Below, piece after piece: positions 45,221-56,534 of a stretch of DNA of 64,000 nt (its first letter is position 1; every line of letters starts with the position of its first letter). The translations under genes and the position numbers were made by a program. The notes below the pieces were generated by a model. It saw only the letters and a list, made by a program, of their open reading frames with translations, was not told the origin of the DNA and did not search any database. The stretch spans positions 55,870,569 to 55,934,568 of the forward strand of contig CP114481.1 in the NCBI GenBank assembly GCA_027186245.1, written 5' to 3'. This DNA comes from Coriaria nepalensis (lineage: Eukaryota; Streptophyta; Magnoliopsida; Cucurbitales; Coriariaceae).

Positions 45221-46438
45221 TTATGAATCTCGGTTTTATGCTGCCTACTGGTTCGAGATTAGCAGCATAAGTTATCAACTATTGTCCAAGCGCTGCAACC
45301 TCCATACTTGTGGGCGGTGCCCTAGAAGAGGTGGAAAAAGAATTGTATTGTCATAAGTATTTGAATATGCAACACAGGAGTTTTCTAAGACCTTGGGATA
45401 TGATTGATTATATTCACCAGTTACTTGGTTTTATGGTCTACATTGACAAAAGGTGTAGGAGATGATTACGGATTAGTCGAGCATTGTACGGGACCGTTCG
45501 TTGGAGATGATTACGGATTAGTCCCATTTCCAAGTTTAGTGTGGATTTAGTTTCTAGACGATGAAAACAAATTATTAATTGTTGTTAGGGACTTGCTTTG
45601 AACTCCAAAATTAACTGTGGAAGAAGAAATATGATTTACGGCAAAGAATTTTGCTATAAAAAAAAAAAAAAAAAAAAACAAAAATTTACTTGATCTAGGG
45701 AGGAAAATGATAGTGTGTTTGTACTAATTTAGCCATGTTTAGTTTTATCTGTGACGGCGCTTCAACTATATATCTGTTGTTCCTTGTAACAATTATGTTA
45801 CCTTAAAATTGGAATCCGATGCCAATTTCTATCATCTTTTTGTATCTAATTGCCATTATGTGCAGGGGGGTTGGAAGAGTTTGACAACTCTGTAGAAGTA
45901 TAAAAGACGGGTTCTAATTCACAGTTTTCAAAAATTATGGGTTTAATTATAATTTCAAAAGTTCTTGAGTGTGTAAATAGTATTTTAGCAAACTAACCAT
46001 TAGACTTATAGAAACGTAACTCCGGGCCCTAAATAGTAAAATTTGCCCATCTCGGCAATTTCCGATTTTCCGTTCCAATAATTAGGCGCCTGAAATAAAA
46101 AATGAATCTGGCGGGTTGAATTCCGTTTGAGGAGACTCATCATCGATCGGAGTCAGCCTCTCTGACTCAGGCTGCTCTTCCCTGACGCCGGTTCCTGCTT
46201 TCCTTTCTTAGATCTGGGTTTCTACGTCTGAATCTTTCTTCTTCCTCTTCTTTCCACTTGGTAGATTTATTTTAATCTGTTTTTACCTTGTAGCTCATGC
46301 TTGAGATACCTGCCGTTCTCTCTCTCTATCTCTCTGTTCTTCTCGAGCTTCAAATTTTGTGTACCGGTTCTATAGAGTTTCTTTCAGACTTTCAGTTGAT
46401 TATTTTGTTTTTGTTTGCTTATTTATGCGAAGGGTCAA
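45221..46438. other. PABN 3' side and MED31 promoter side
   Basis: No gene seen. It holds a 21-bp direct repeat (listed separately), a poly-A run of about 21 near 45658-45678, and C/T-rich leader-like DNA from about 46140 to the MED31 start. Confidence 0.5.
45458..45523. repeat. 21-bp direct repeat with 45-bp period
   Basis: The sequence ggagatgattacggattagt(c) occurs at 45458-45478 and again at 45503-45523, in the likely 3' region of PABN. Probably a small local duplication. Confidence 0.7.
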
Positions 46439-47835
46439 ATGGCTTCCAGTAGTGATGAAATTGAAAATGACGAAGTAGCTGCCGAGTCTTCTTCCCAGTC
46501 AGTATATCTCTCTCTCTTTCTCCTTATTCATTAACATTTGTTAGGGAGTGAACCCTCTCTATTGTAACATTTACATCTTCAGTTCTTCTGTTTGGTCGCG
46601 CGGAGAAGATTTGGGGGAAAATTTTAATATTTTTGTATAGTTTTCTGTCTAAAAATTACTGGGCAGTTATTTGTGATAATTCAATGTAATTGTCAATAAA
46701 CTTCAAATTTATCTCAGGTCCAAGAATACTTACAAGGATCCAGATGATGGGCGACAGAGATTCCTGCTTGAACTTGAATTTTTACAGTGCCTTGCTAATC
46801 CCACCTACATACACTGTATGTTTCTTTACACCATGCGTATATATCACCATAATGGAATAAAAAAATACTATTGATTCTCACGAATAGGCTCATTATAGAT
46901 TCATGTCTTTAAGCAGATGTTCAAATTTTCAAACATAGTTTTGACTAATTTACACTTAATATAGCAATGAGCACCTCTGTTTGTTTCTTTTTGGAGCATA
47001 GCTATTTGTTTCTCTTTCTGTGAGTTCGATTACTTTGGGGAAAAAAAGATGGTGTTTGTAGACCATGGTGTCGAAATACCAGAATCAATTCTCACTCGAC
47101 TTTCTTTCTAATTGATGCTGGGTCCTTCAACTCTATACAGATCTCGCTCAGAATCGCTATTTTGAAGATGAAGCTTTTATTGGTTATTTGAAGTATCTTC
47201 AATATTGGCAACACCCTGAGTACTTAAAGTCTGTAATGTGAGTGAACTATTTTCATCATATGTTAGGTAATGGTATACATCCAGATCAAGGTTGGGATAA
47301 AGAGGTGAAACTGATCCTCCTACCATATTGTAATTCTGTTATGTTTAGGTACCCTCATTGCCTATATTTTCTTGAACTCCTCCAGGATGCAAATTTTCGT
47401 AATGCAATGGCACACCCTGCCAGCAAGGTGAAAATTCTACTATTTTTTATACCTTTCAAGGATTCCAGAAGAAAATTTTTGTCCTATGAAAATTTAAACA
47501 GCCTATGACTTATTTTGTTTGCTGTGGAGAAAGGAACGGATAAGAAAGTTGTGAAATTCTTTTCTTGTCTTGTAGCTGATTGGTTTTTAAGTATAGTAAT
47601 GAAAACTTTTCTACTATGTGTAATATCAAAATCTAAATATAATTGGTGCTTGGTTGTTCCTAATTAGGAATTGGCGCATAGGCAGCAGTTTTACTTCTGG
47701 AAGAACTACAGGAATAATCGGTTGAAACATATCTTGCCAGACCCCTACCCAAACTGGAAGCTCCACCACCTGCTACTTCCGCCCCACCGCAAGCCATTCC
47801 ACCACCTGTGTCGGCTACAACCAATGCCAGGATAG
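46439..47835 (+). CDS. MED31: Mediator subunit MED31, tail frameshifted
   Basis: Exons 46439-46497, 46718-46815, 47141-47237, 47349-47427 and 47668-47835 join to 166 residues as read. The conserved MED31/SOH1 core is complete: RFLLELEFLQCLANPTYIHY, LAQNRYFEDEAFIGYLKYL, YPHCLYFLELLQDANFRNA and QQFYFWKNYRNNRLKHILP. After ILP the frame switches. The expected plant tail (RPLPKLEAPPP... up to SGGID) continues in the +1 frame from about 47738 to 47942, so one base seems lost near 47736-47739. The expected basic end RRKRK is also cut by a TGA at 47940-47942 where CGA is usual. MED31 is a middle-module subunit linking regulators to RNA polymerase II. With the core intact the protein may still work; it may also be a duplicate in decay or an assembly error. 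Confidence 0.85.
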
Positions 47836-47942
47836 GTGGGCCCGTGCCTCCTCCCCCTCCTGCCCTCTCTCCCATGCAGTATGCCATCCCTCCTGGATCT
47901 GCTCTTGCTAAAAACGATATGCGCAGTGGTGGGATTGATTGA

Positions 47943-48700
47943 AGAAAGAGAAAGTATATAACTTAATGCTCTTTTGGATTTTTTTTTAATAATTTTTATT
48001 TCTGGTGATTACTTGTAAGATAATGACTGGTCTTGAGTCTGATATTCAATTTGCTTGTTTGATGTTATTGTAGGAAAGAAACATAACTTGACTTGGTCCG
48101 TCTAGGGCAAACTACAGATTCATACAGTAGTTGAGGTAATCTTGTTATCTTTATCGTATACAATAGACTTGTAGTGTTCTATTCAGTTAAGGTAGCATTG
48201 AATCTAGACAATGAAGCTCTTTATTTTTTATTATTATTTTCATGAAAGTCTTTTCTAGAATAAAATGAAAAACACTGCCAGTATATATCTAGACATATGT
48301 AGAATTCAATTGGAAGTTTTCAGTGTCTTTATATACCTATGAACGAGCTAATTATTGTACATTATCACAAAGCCAATAGGAAAAATATGACCGAAAATAG
48401 ACAAAATAAACAGCTGCTATTTATTATTTAAGTGCCTTTAGAGGGTAAGTTATTGAGAGTTGTCATAGAAAGGATAATTATGTAGAGATTCTTAAACATC
48501 TTGGTTTCTCCAATCATGATATTAAGACACATCATATGAACGAGTGAAAAAAAAAAAAAAAAACTTGATGACATGTTAAAAAGTCCAATGTATTGTAAGA
48601 TCATTGGTTGGAGCCAGAGTATGCTAAAAGACCTCTAATTATATAAAGTGATCCCATTAAATCAAGTATATATATAGACCTCCATCACATACTGAAGAAT
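47943..48700. other. intergenic, AT-rich
   Basis: No gene seen. Near 48635-48675 are two TATA-like stretches (tatataaag, gtatatatata) at plausible distance from the RNase T2-like start at 48701. Confidence 0.5.
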
Positions 48701-49686
48701 ATGAAGGCAAAGTGTTTGATCTTGATCAAACTTTTTGTAGTCCATCACTCTCTAGTTCTGTGTCTCCCAGAACAGTTTGATTACTTTCTGCTTGATCTAC
48801 AGGTGAGTGTATTGATTCAATTGAACTTTTTTTTGGGTCAGGAAAAGGAGGGAGACAGACGAGTTAGTCTTGATTTTTGGTAATGAAACTGATGTACCTT
48901 TTTCTTCTTGTTTGATGATGAAGTGGCCAGGAGCATTGATAAACACTACCCATAACCGATACTGCTATCCAAGCACTGGAAAATTGGCGCCAGATTTCTT
49001 CATTTGTTGGTTAAGACTTTCTTCTGTTCTCCATCCCAATCCAACTAATTGTTGCCCTAACACTACCTGGAGGGTATCTCATGTACTACCCAACTTGCAA
49101 GCTGCTTACATTATTGTTTCTCTCTAAATCAAACCAAACTTCATGTTCGATTTCTTTTTTACTTAAGAATCACAGTAAGATAAAAATTACAGGCTACAAA
49201 ATAAAGAGTTTGAGGTCATATGTATGCTTAATACAGGTAAACGAGCTGGTTTACAGTCTCCAACATAATTGGCTGGCGATATGGTGCCCTAGTAGGAGTG
49301 GTAGAAGTCACTGGTTTCATTCCTGGAGAATTTATGGAACATGTTCATGCTTTTCCAACCCGGCTAGTTATTTTAAAGCAGGAATTGACCTAAAACATAA
49401 AGCTAATGTTCTTGATGCTCTTAAGAATCAAGGTAAGGAAAATGGTCTACATTAATTGACTTGGCAACTTTGTTTTTCTGACGTTAAGAACTAAAAGCTG
49501 CATAGATTATTGATAAGAAAGAACGATAACAACAAAAATAGATAGCAAGTTGTATTTTATGTTGTAGGTATAACGCCAAATGGGGAGTATTACAATATAT
49601 CGGGCATAAGACGGGCGATAGAGAAATGGATAGGACTTACTCCTGGGCTTGGCTGCAATCTTGATCCATCTAATGATCATAAATAA
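48701..49686 (+). CDS. RNase T2-like protein lacking both catalytic-site histidines
   Basis: Exons 48701-48802, 48924-49073, 49237-49432 and 49568-49686 join in frame to 188 residues. A signal-like start (MKAKCLILIKLFVVHHSLVL) precedes FDYFLLDLQWPG and CYPSTGK, typical of plant T2 ribonucleases. The two active-site motifs are changed: CAS I, normally IHGLWP, reads ICWLRL, and CAS II, normally HEWxKHGTC, reads HSWRIYGTC. Thus the catalytic His of CAS I is Cys, and in CAS II the Glu is Ser, the Lys is Ile and the second His is Tyr. The C-terminal ~40 residues of the family are missing (end LTPGLGCNLDPSNDHK). Yet the frame and all splice sites are open. It cannot be an active RNase T2 as read. 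It is either a young pseudogene or a non-catalytic secreted relative. Confidence 0.75.
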
Positions 49687-50509
49687 GCCCTCACTTTCCA
49701 GAATTCAGTTGTGCGTAGATAATTCGGGTATACAGTTTATCAAATGCCCTTGATCTCGTATGAACTCTTGCTGCGAGTCATTACCTGTTCTGTTTTCTCC
49801 ATTCTAGCTAGATCTACTATATGTATGTATATATATATATATATATACTTATAGTTTATGATCAATAAAGAAGATGAAGGTAGTACATAGGGAATGCCTA
49901 TAAATTCCCATTTTTAGTACATGATCATGTCGTTCAATTCAACGGAGTTTAGTTATGAATTGTATAATTTGTATTATTTCCAGACTGAGATATTCTTGTA
50001 TACACTTAGGCATGTGAAATTCCATAGCAATCACAAGGTCATTTTTATACATTACATCACCTATCATCTAAGAAAGACTCATCATTATGATAAGAGTTTT
50101 ATGAGTTTTATGTGACACGTGATCATATATTGAATATCAGAGAATTTTTTAGAAATTAGTATTTGAGAAATGATGAGTTAATTCTTTTCATAACCAATTG
50201 ATTTTGAGATGCAAGTTTAGAAATTTTTTTTTTTTATAATAATTATATGCCCCTCACTTTTCTGGCAATCAGAATGAAGATAAGCTTCCTCATCATGTCC
50301 ATATTGAGCATGCGTGGGCCATTTTTTTCTTCTCTGTCTTCTACCTAAAAGCCATGTAATTTGATTCAGAGGAGTCTGCATACATAATAGAGTAAAGGGG
50401 CTATAAAGAAGAAGCTAAGTAATCAATCATAATACATTTGATGGCCTGTATTTCCGTATTTGTCTCATTGCAAATACGGAAACAACAGCCACAAGTTCAC
50501 TTTACAAAC
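49687..50509. other. intergenic
   Basis: No gene seen. A (TA)n run lies at about 49828-49847. AT-rich throughout. Confidence 0.5.
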
Positions 50510-51212
50510 AAACGAGGAGATTCCTCATATGAAGCAGCTTATACAAAGTGAGCAGCTTGTGGAGCAAGGTTTTGGGACAGGCAGGACAAGACAATAGTCC
50601 TAAATTTGGTGACAAGCGTTGGAAGAAGGGGACATGCGATTTCAATATGTTTGTTAAGGATGGCAAGATGGATTGGGATGGTGTCATTGTTGCAGATGAG
50701 TTGGACTCTTGTCGAAGTTAAATTAACAAATTTTCCGATAGCATAGCGAAAACTTTGTATTAGTTAGTACTACTTAGAGCCATATTAAGCTAGACATGCT
50801 TTTGACTTAATTTGATGTCTTATAGAAGCAAGGGGAGGAAATATCTGGCACTATATCCAGAAGCAGCCACAAACCAAGAACCAGTCACAAACCAAGAACC
50901 AGTCACTTTTAGAAGCTCCATCATACCTTGGTGGGCATGGCTCAAGAGGTCCTATTTTCCTCAAGCCGAGCAACTCAATGGTAAGAAATAATCGGTTACA
51001 ATCACAGATTATCCCTTCCCACAGCCTATTTTGTAGTTGTTTTAACAGGGTTGGACGTAGTAGGGCAAAGCGGAAACTTCATATGCAAGGCAGGGCTGTT
51101 TTTGACTGTCCTTGGTGTTATACAACTTGAGAAAACTGGCTGAAGAGGCTACCCTTTATATGACAAGCAGTGGAAAGCTTCTTGGCAAGATCAAAACACA
51201 ATAGACAAATAG
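50510..51212 (+). pseudogene. LIL3-like (light-harvesting-like protein) pseudogene
   Basis: Read in pieces, the plus strand gives KKGTCDFNMFVKDGKMDWDGVIVADE, then after an intron-like gap RKYLALYPEAATNQEPV, FRSSIIPWWAWLKRSY and AEQLNG. After a second intron comes GLDVVGQSGNFICKAGLFLTVLGVI and finally YDKQWKASWQDQN. This is the order of LIL3, the two-helix LHC-like protein that holds geranylgeranyl reductase in chlorophyll and tocopherol synthesis. Lesions: in-frame stops and frame changes upstream of KKGTC and after EKTG, a missing N-terminus, and loss of the first membrane-helix exon after LNG. An exact 18-bp tandem duplication (50869-50886 and 50887-50904) repeats TNQEPV. Introns remain, so this is a duplicated gene copy, not a processed one. 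Confidence 0.8.
50869..50904 (+). repeat. exact 18-bp tandem duplication in the LIL3 pseudogene
   Basis: Two adjacent copies of acaaaccaagaaccagtc, encoding TNQEPV twice. Functional LIL3 proteins have this segment once as far as I recall. Confidence 0.85.
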
Positions 51213-51810
51213 CTAAGCAGACAAGAGGAGAAAACAAAATATGTAGCTGCGATTGATCCCGTCTACGATAAAAACTATATCAAACCAAAAATTTATCATT
51301 AGATTATTAGATTAATGATCGTTTTAGATCCTAACTTTTTATGTATAGAAATTACTGAAAGTGATATCATCAAGAAGGCCAATTAGCACTATTTCATTCT
51401 TCTTTGAAATTCACTATTTATCACTTTTAAGATTTAAGTCACATCATCAATTTTTTTTTTCTTCAAAGATTCACGATTTAAATCTTAACCGTTGGAATAT
51501 TCTACGTAGAACTTGTCACGTAATTTCAATATAGAAGTTAAAAGACTGCACATCCTGCTAAGGGGTCACATTAATACATCGACATGCCTTCTCAAAGTCT
51601 AAATGAGACATGACATATCTTAGTAGCTTAAATGCTTAATTGTGACACGCCACAAAAAATGATCAAGCATCAAATTGAGACAGCTTTTGGATTAGATGAA
51701 AAGCACAAGTGCACATTGCATTTATATATATATATATATATATGGATATCTTTCATTTCATTCCTATTAGTTTTCCAAGATATTAAGGCGGTAGCATATA
51801 GTTGTTGGGC
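51213..51810. other. intergenic
   Basis: AT-rich with no gene seen. A (TA)n run at 51722-51743 lies about 70-90 bp before the next start codon and might act as a TATA region. Confidence 0.45.
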
Positions 51811-52321
51811 ATGGCTGAAATTGGTATAGAAAAGATGATGGTAATCGTGATTTCTGCATTCATGGTGGTGATTGTTACAACCGAAGCTTCCCCTTCTCAT
51901 CATTCTGGCCTCTTTTCACCGGATACAACCAAAAGTAATGTCGATTCTAAACCACCCGGCATTGCTGGATCAGGGCCAAATAAGCATTGGTCGGAGTGGT
52001 TACGAGGCCCATTTGTGCAGAATTATTGCAGTCTTGATTCCCATTCTTCATCGTCAAAACACTTGAAACATCCTCACTCTGATGCAGTATTTAACTGTTT
52101 TCTTACCTGTTCTCACTACTTTAATTTTGGTAATTTAACCATTACACTCATGTGTTTTCCGTTTCATGTTCGTCAATTTTGTGTTTGTGACAACATCATT
52201 ACTAACAAATTTGATCATATATTTATTTTTTATTTATTTATTTATTTTTGTCGTAGATAAGAATGGAGGGAGAAGCAATGGGGTGGAAACCTGCTTGGAA
52301 AACTGCAAGAAGAATCAGTAG
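51811..52321 (+). CDS. small predicted secreted protein with two CX3C motifs
   Basis: Two exons, 51811-52129 and 52257-52321, join in frame to 127 residues. An N-terminal hydrophobic segment (MMVIVISAFMVVIVTTEA) is a likely signal peptide, probably cut after TEA. The rest is hydrophilic with HWSEWLRGPFVQNYC, a Ser/His-rich stretch, and at the C-terminus CFLTC and CLENC, i.e. two CX3C pairs 18 residues apart. The CX3C...CX3C pattern is that of hairpinin-like helical peptides, but the spacing is longer than the usual 10-15 and I recognise no family. The second exon is short; the donor at 52129 was chosen because it gives the in-frame end DKNGGRSNGVET...KKNQ. It could be a lineage-specific secreted peptide. 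Expression is unknown. Confidence 0.5.
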
Positions 52322-52953
52322 CTACTCGAAATTTTTCTTCTTCAATTAGTGTATGGACTAGATGTTCAAAGTAATAAGAGTTACATATACGATAAACTTG
52401 TAATAATTAGAACATACGCTGCTACCATAGCTTTATGGTAAATTATATTATATTGCACAAATTTATGTTAGTACATATATAATATATTTTGAATATTTTA
52501 GATCATTTTAATTTTACATATATTTTATTATATAGTATATAATCGACTTAAAATATATAATTTTTTCACATAAAACTGTAATGAACATAATTACTTCAAG
52601 TCAAATTTTTATTTTTAATTTTTAATTTTTAAATAATGATAAATAAACAAATACACTTACATGTTTCATCATTTAGCTACTGTTGATGTGTCAAAAAAAA
52701 AAACGGTTTTCTTTGAGAGTTCACCATCTGCTCGGCGAACAAGGTGGTAATCTAGATTACCTAAAACTAAGATAAACTTGTTCGTTGTAACTACACACTG
52801 GATGTGTAGTAGTTATAACACTATCATGAGCAATTAAACCTTTCATTATAACTTAACTGAGAAATCGTTTTACTAAATCAGTCGACCCCGTATCAATCAT
52901 TACAACTGCATACATGACCCGATGTATACATTTGTAATTTGTGATCGATCGGT
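52322..52953. other. intergenic, convergent 3' ends
   Basis: AT-rich, with a poly-A run near 52696. No pre-SET or SET remnant of the SRA gene was visible when this stretch was read on the minus strand. Confidence 0.45.
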
Positions 52954-55409
52954 TTACGGGTCGAACGAGTCAAAACAAATTTCCTGATGAGAAATATTGT
53001 CCTTACTAAGAGAAACAGGAACTTTTTTTTGGTTTTGAAATCTTTTCAGCAAAAATTTGAAGACAAGTTTCCCGTGTTGTCCTCTCTCTTGCCAATATCT
53101 TTCCACATAATATAAACCATCATATATATACCTAAATTCGGTGGAGCTAGGAACCATCTTGCCATACAGCTGCGGAAAAGCTTCTATCCCACGTATAACT
53201 CTAATGGGATTTTTTGCTTCTATACTGTTCTTTAACGCAAGATTTTCCCTCTCAAGTATCTGATCTCTTGGTTTATCAATATTTGTGGTGACCTTGGGAT
53301 TTCCTCCATGCCCTGAATAAACCAATGAATCAGAATCTTCCACATCGTCAGAACCATATCGGCCAGAAGCCACAATGCTAATTGCCAATATTTTCTCACC
53401 CTTCTTCATGTAATCTATTCCAACTGAAAATTGATGGTGAAGCCCTATAACAGCAAGTTCAGCCCTCCATCGGAACAAATCCCCAATTTCGATCCCAGGA
53501 ACAGGTCCAAACTTCTTTAAGGTATTGACACATTTGAAATTATCACTTAGATATTTTGCTACTTCTTGATTTAAATTCGCCGTGTGCCGAACTCTTGAAC
53601 TCTGTAGTAGCACCCATTCCCTAATTTTATGGAACAAAGCCAAAACCTTCTTAACATCTTGCCTACTAGCATGAACCCGGTTTTTGTCTTCAACCAAAAT
53701 TAGCGAGCAATCTTTAGTATGATGATTGTCAAGACCATTTTCAGATGGGTTGAATCCTGGCTTTGAGTACTTCTCACTCCTCTTGGCATTTTTTTGAAGA
53801 CTGAAATTATTTTGGTCTTTATCTTCTTCTCCTTTCCAACTTTCTTTCATGTTTTGATTGTCATAATCAGTATCCAATGACTGATCGGGTCTTGCCTCGG
53901 AGCATGTCTTGGCATCCTCACTCGTCTCAGCATAACTTTCCAATGAAGTAGACGTTCTTCTGCCGCAACCCTTTGGAAAACTGCGCTCAACAACACAGTT
54001 TGCCAACTTTCTTGGAGGAGGATACTTCTTTGAGCCCCTACTTATGGATCTTGCAATTCTAGATGGTGATTGAGCTAGAGGCTTAGACAGCCCATCAGAA
54101 GCCTCAACTTGGTCAGCAGCTTGAACATGCTTCGCACGATCATCTGCATCAGATTTGGGACTTTCTGAAAACGGGAGATTGGTATCAACTTTAAGTTGCT
54201 TAAGGTCTCTTGCAAAGTCAGTAGAAGTCCTCACTTGGGCAGCATCGTGAACATGCTTTGGATGATCGGCTATGTCAGCTTTTGGACTCTCCGAAAATGG
54301 GAGATCGGAATTGACTTTTAGTCTCTTAAGGTTTCTTACATAATCATCACCAATAGTAGATGGTGACTGAGGAGGTAGAGCTTTGGAGAGCCTGGTAGAA
54401 GTCTTAACACGAGCAGCATCATGAGCATGCTTTCCATGATCATCTACCTCAGCTTTGGGACTTCCCGAAAAAGGGAGTTCAGGTTCAATATTTAGTATCT
54501 TATTAAGGGTTCTTATAGAACCATGGCCAATAGTAGATGGCGACTCAGATAGAGGTTTGGACAGCTCAGTAGTAGTCTTAACATGGGCAGCATCATGAAC
54601 ATGCCTCGCATGATCATCTACCTCAGCTTTGAGACTTCTCGGAAGCGAGAGATTTGTATTGACTTTTTGTTGCTCAAGGTTTCTAGGAGAATCAGTTCCA
54701 ATAATCTGATTGACATGGCTAGTTGGAGAAAACATTGCCTTGTGTTCCTGAGATATAAATGGTGTGGCAAGCCTGTTTGAACATAGATAATGTATCAAAT
54801 GAGGAAGTTGCACTACGCCAATATGAACAACCGATCAACACAGTGAAACAGAAAAGTTGACATTATAAACAATAAATCTCTAGCACTACATATATACCCT
54901 AGTTTACCAATTTACACAAGCCACAATCTGATGCCAAGTTTATTTGTTTTTCAGAAACTCAATCGATACAAGAAAAATCCTGAGCAAAACTGAAACTTAG
55001 CAGCATATTGTGAAGACAAATAAAATCGGAAATGCTACTAGGTCGAAAATATGAAAATCAAACAATTTGGGAAATGAAGTTTACCAGGATGAAGGAACAA
55101 GATAGTCGGTATTATCCACACGATGAGCAGAGAACTGTAAACCAAAAAAATAAAAAATGAGAAGAATAAAATTGAAAGTAGCAGCGACTTCGTTACCAAA
55201 AAGTAAAGACAAGAAAGAAAATAAATGAGCTAAATGAAACACAGAAAGAAAAACAAATTGAACTAATAGAAACACAGATTCTCGTGATAGTTGAAGGTAG
55301 AGCCATGCGATTCTAAAATGTATGATCATAACTCTTACAAAATCCCTAAACTCCGTCAAAATCACTAAACTCTCACCTCTTTACTGAAAGAAGGCTGATT
55401 TCCGACCAT
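52954..55409 (-). CDS. SRA/YDG-domain protein without SET domain
   Basis: Exons 55377-55409 (ATG at 55409), 55085-55134 and 52954-54772 join in frame to 633 residues. The C-terminal part (about 445-612) is an SRA domain: FGPVPGIEIGDLFRWRAEL, LHHQFSVGIDYM, SIVASGRYGSDD, NPIRVIRG and the name-giving YDGLYYVERYW. It resembles plant SUVH5/6-type histone methyltransferases, but ends 20 residues after the SRA (KVPVSLSKDNIS...DSFDP), with no pre-SET or SET. SRA domains bind methylated cytosine, so a reader role in the nucleus is inferred. Arabidopsis has SET-less SRA proteins too (At5g47150/At5g47160). The N-terminus carries four tandem repeats (residues about 69-280) with the core SPKAEVDDHxKHxHDAA. 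A (GA)n run (about 55538-55569) lies in the likely 5' leader or promoter. Confidence 0.85.
54016..54651 (-). repeat. four in-frame tandem repeats of the SRA gene
   Basis: Units of 58, 58, 42 and about 54 codons (residues 69-126, 127-184, 185-226, 227-280) share LPFSxSPKAEVDDHxKHxHDAAxVKTST. The third unit lacks about 16 codons covering LSKxLxxSPSTIG. Units 2 to 4 are closer to each other than to unit 1. The DNA repeat period is 174 bp. Confidence 0.85.
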
Positions 55410-55533
55410 ATTGGATAGATATACGCACTGTTGATTGTGCTGAGCAAGCAAAGACTGAGGAAATCGTGCTCTCCAGTGCAGTGAAGCAGATTCATCTTCG
55501 AGAGGAAAACACAGAGCAGATATATATATATAT

Positions 55534-55572
<39 letters not shown>

Positions 55573-56534
55573 CCGGCTGAAATGGCGACTACGGTTGACG
55601 TGATGCTGAGATTTCGGGACAGAGAGGTGCCGTTTAGGGAAACGGTTTGAACACAACGGTGATCTAGGAGGAATATGAGGAGACGCGTAACTATCAGATT
55701 TTATGTGTATTTATCTCATAATTTAAAATTAATTAAAATTTTATTTTTAATAGAAAAAAAAAAAAAAATAATAATAATAATAAAAACATTAAGATGTAGC
55801 TCCGAAAAGGAAAATATATAATCTTAATAAAATTGAAGTAGTGAGACCGTACCAGGTTTGGTGTATGGGATCCGATTAAGACTTGGGGATGATGATGATG
55901 TATCCCCAGTCTCCATGCTTAAATGAACAAATATTCGATACATGGAAACATGTCATTCTTCGAAGAACATGTATATATCTATCTCTCATGCAATTATAGA
56001 AGTATTACAATTCTATAATATAAATATATAAACCAAACAAGCAAGTATGTTTAGGTAATTACAGTGGAGCCCCTAGAATATAAAACGAGCATATTAGCTC
56101 CCCTTGAAGCTCTAAACACTATCATTGAGCCCACTGAAGTTATACTCCATTATACAAATAGGTCCTACAACTTTAGGGTTCACGATTTTCTCCTCTAAAC
56201 CATCCTCTAACTTGAATGCATGTTGTATTATTCCTTATTATGCTTCTATATATAGATAATTACTGAAAGAAAAAGTCCATTTATTTAGAGTGGTATGTAG
56301 AGAGAAGGATTATACATATATGTTGTTGTATTGTTCTAATAAACAAAGTAACAAGCACCATCATTTTATACTAATAAGTAGTAATATATACCAATTAATA
56401 CATAACAAAGGTTTCCCACTAATTACAGATCATGCAGTCTTATTAACTCAGCCAAATGCTATATAGAGAGAGAGAGAGAAAGAGAGAGATCAATGCCTTG
56501 CAGAAAATTTCATACTCTTCGTCTACTAACTAAT
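55410..56534. other. intergenic, SRA promoter and MSRA 3' side
   Basis: No gene seen. It contains (TA)n and (GA)n at about 55520-55569, an A-rich run near 55753-55785, and another (GA)n at about 56466-56488. The region 56040-56210 is AT-rich without a frame. Confidence 0.45.

Noticed and set aside
55582..55650. An ATG (ATGGCGACT) on the plus strand upstream of the SRA gene
   Set aside because: The frame closes quickly and lies in the promoter or leader of the minus-strand gene.
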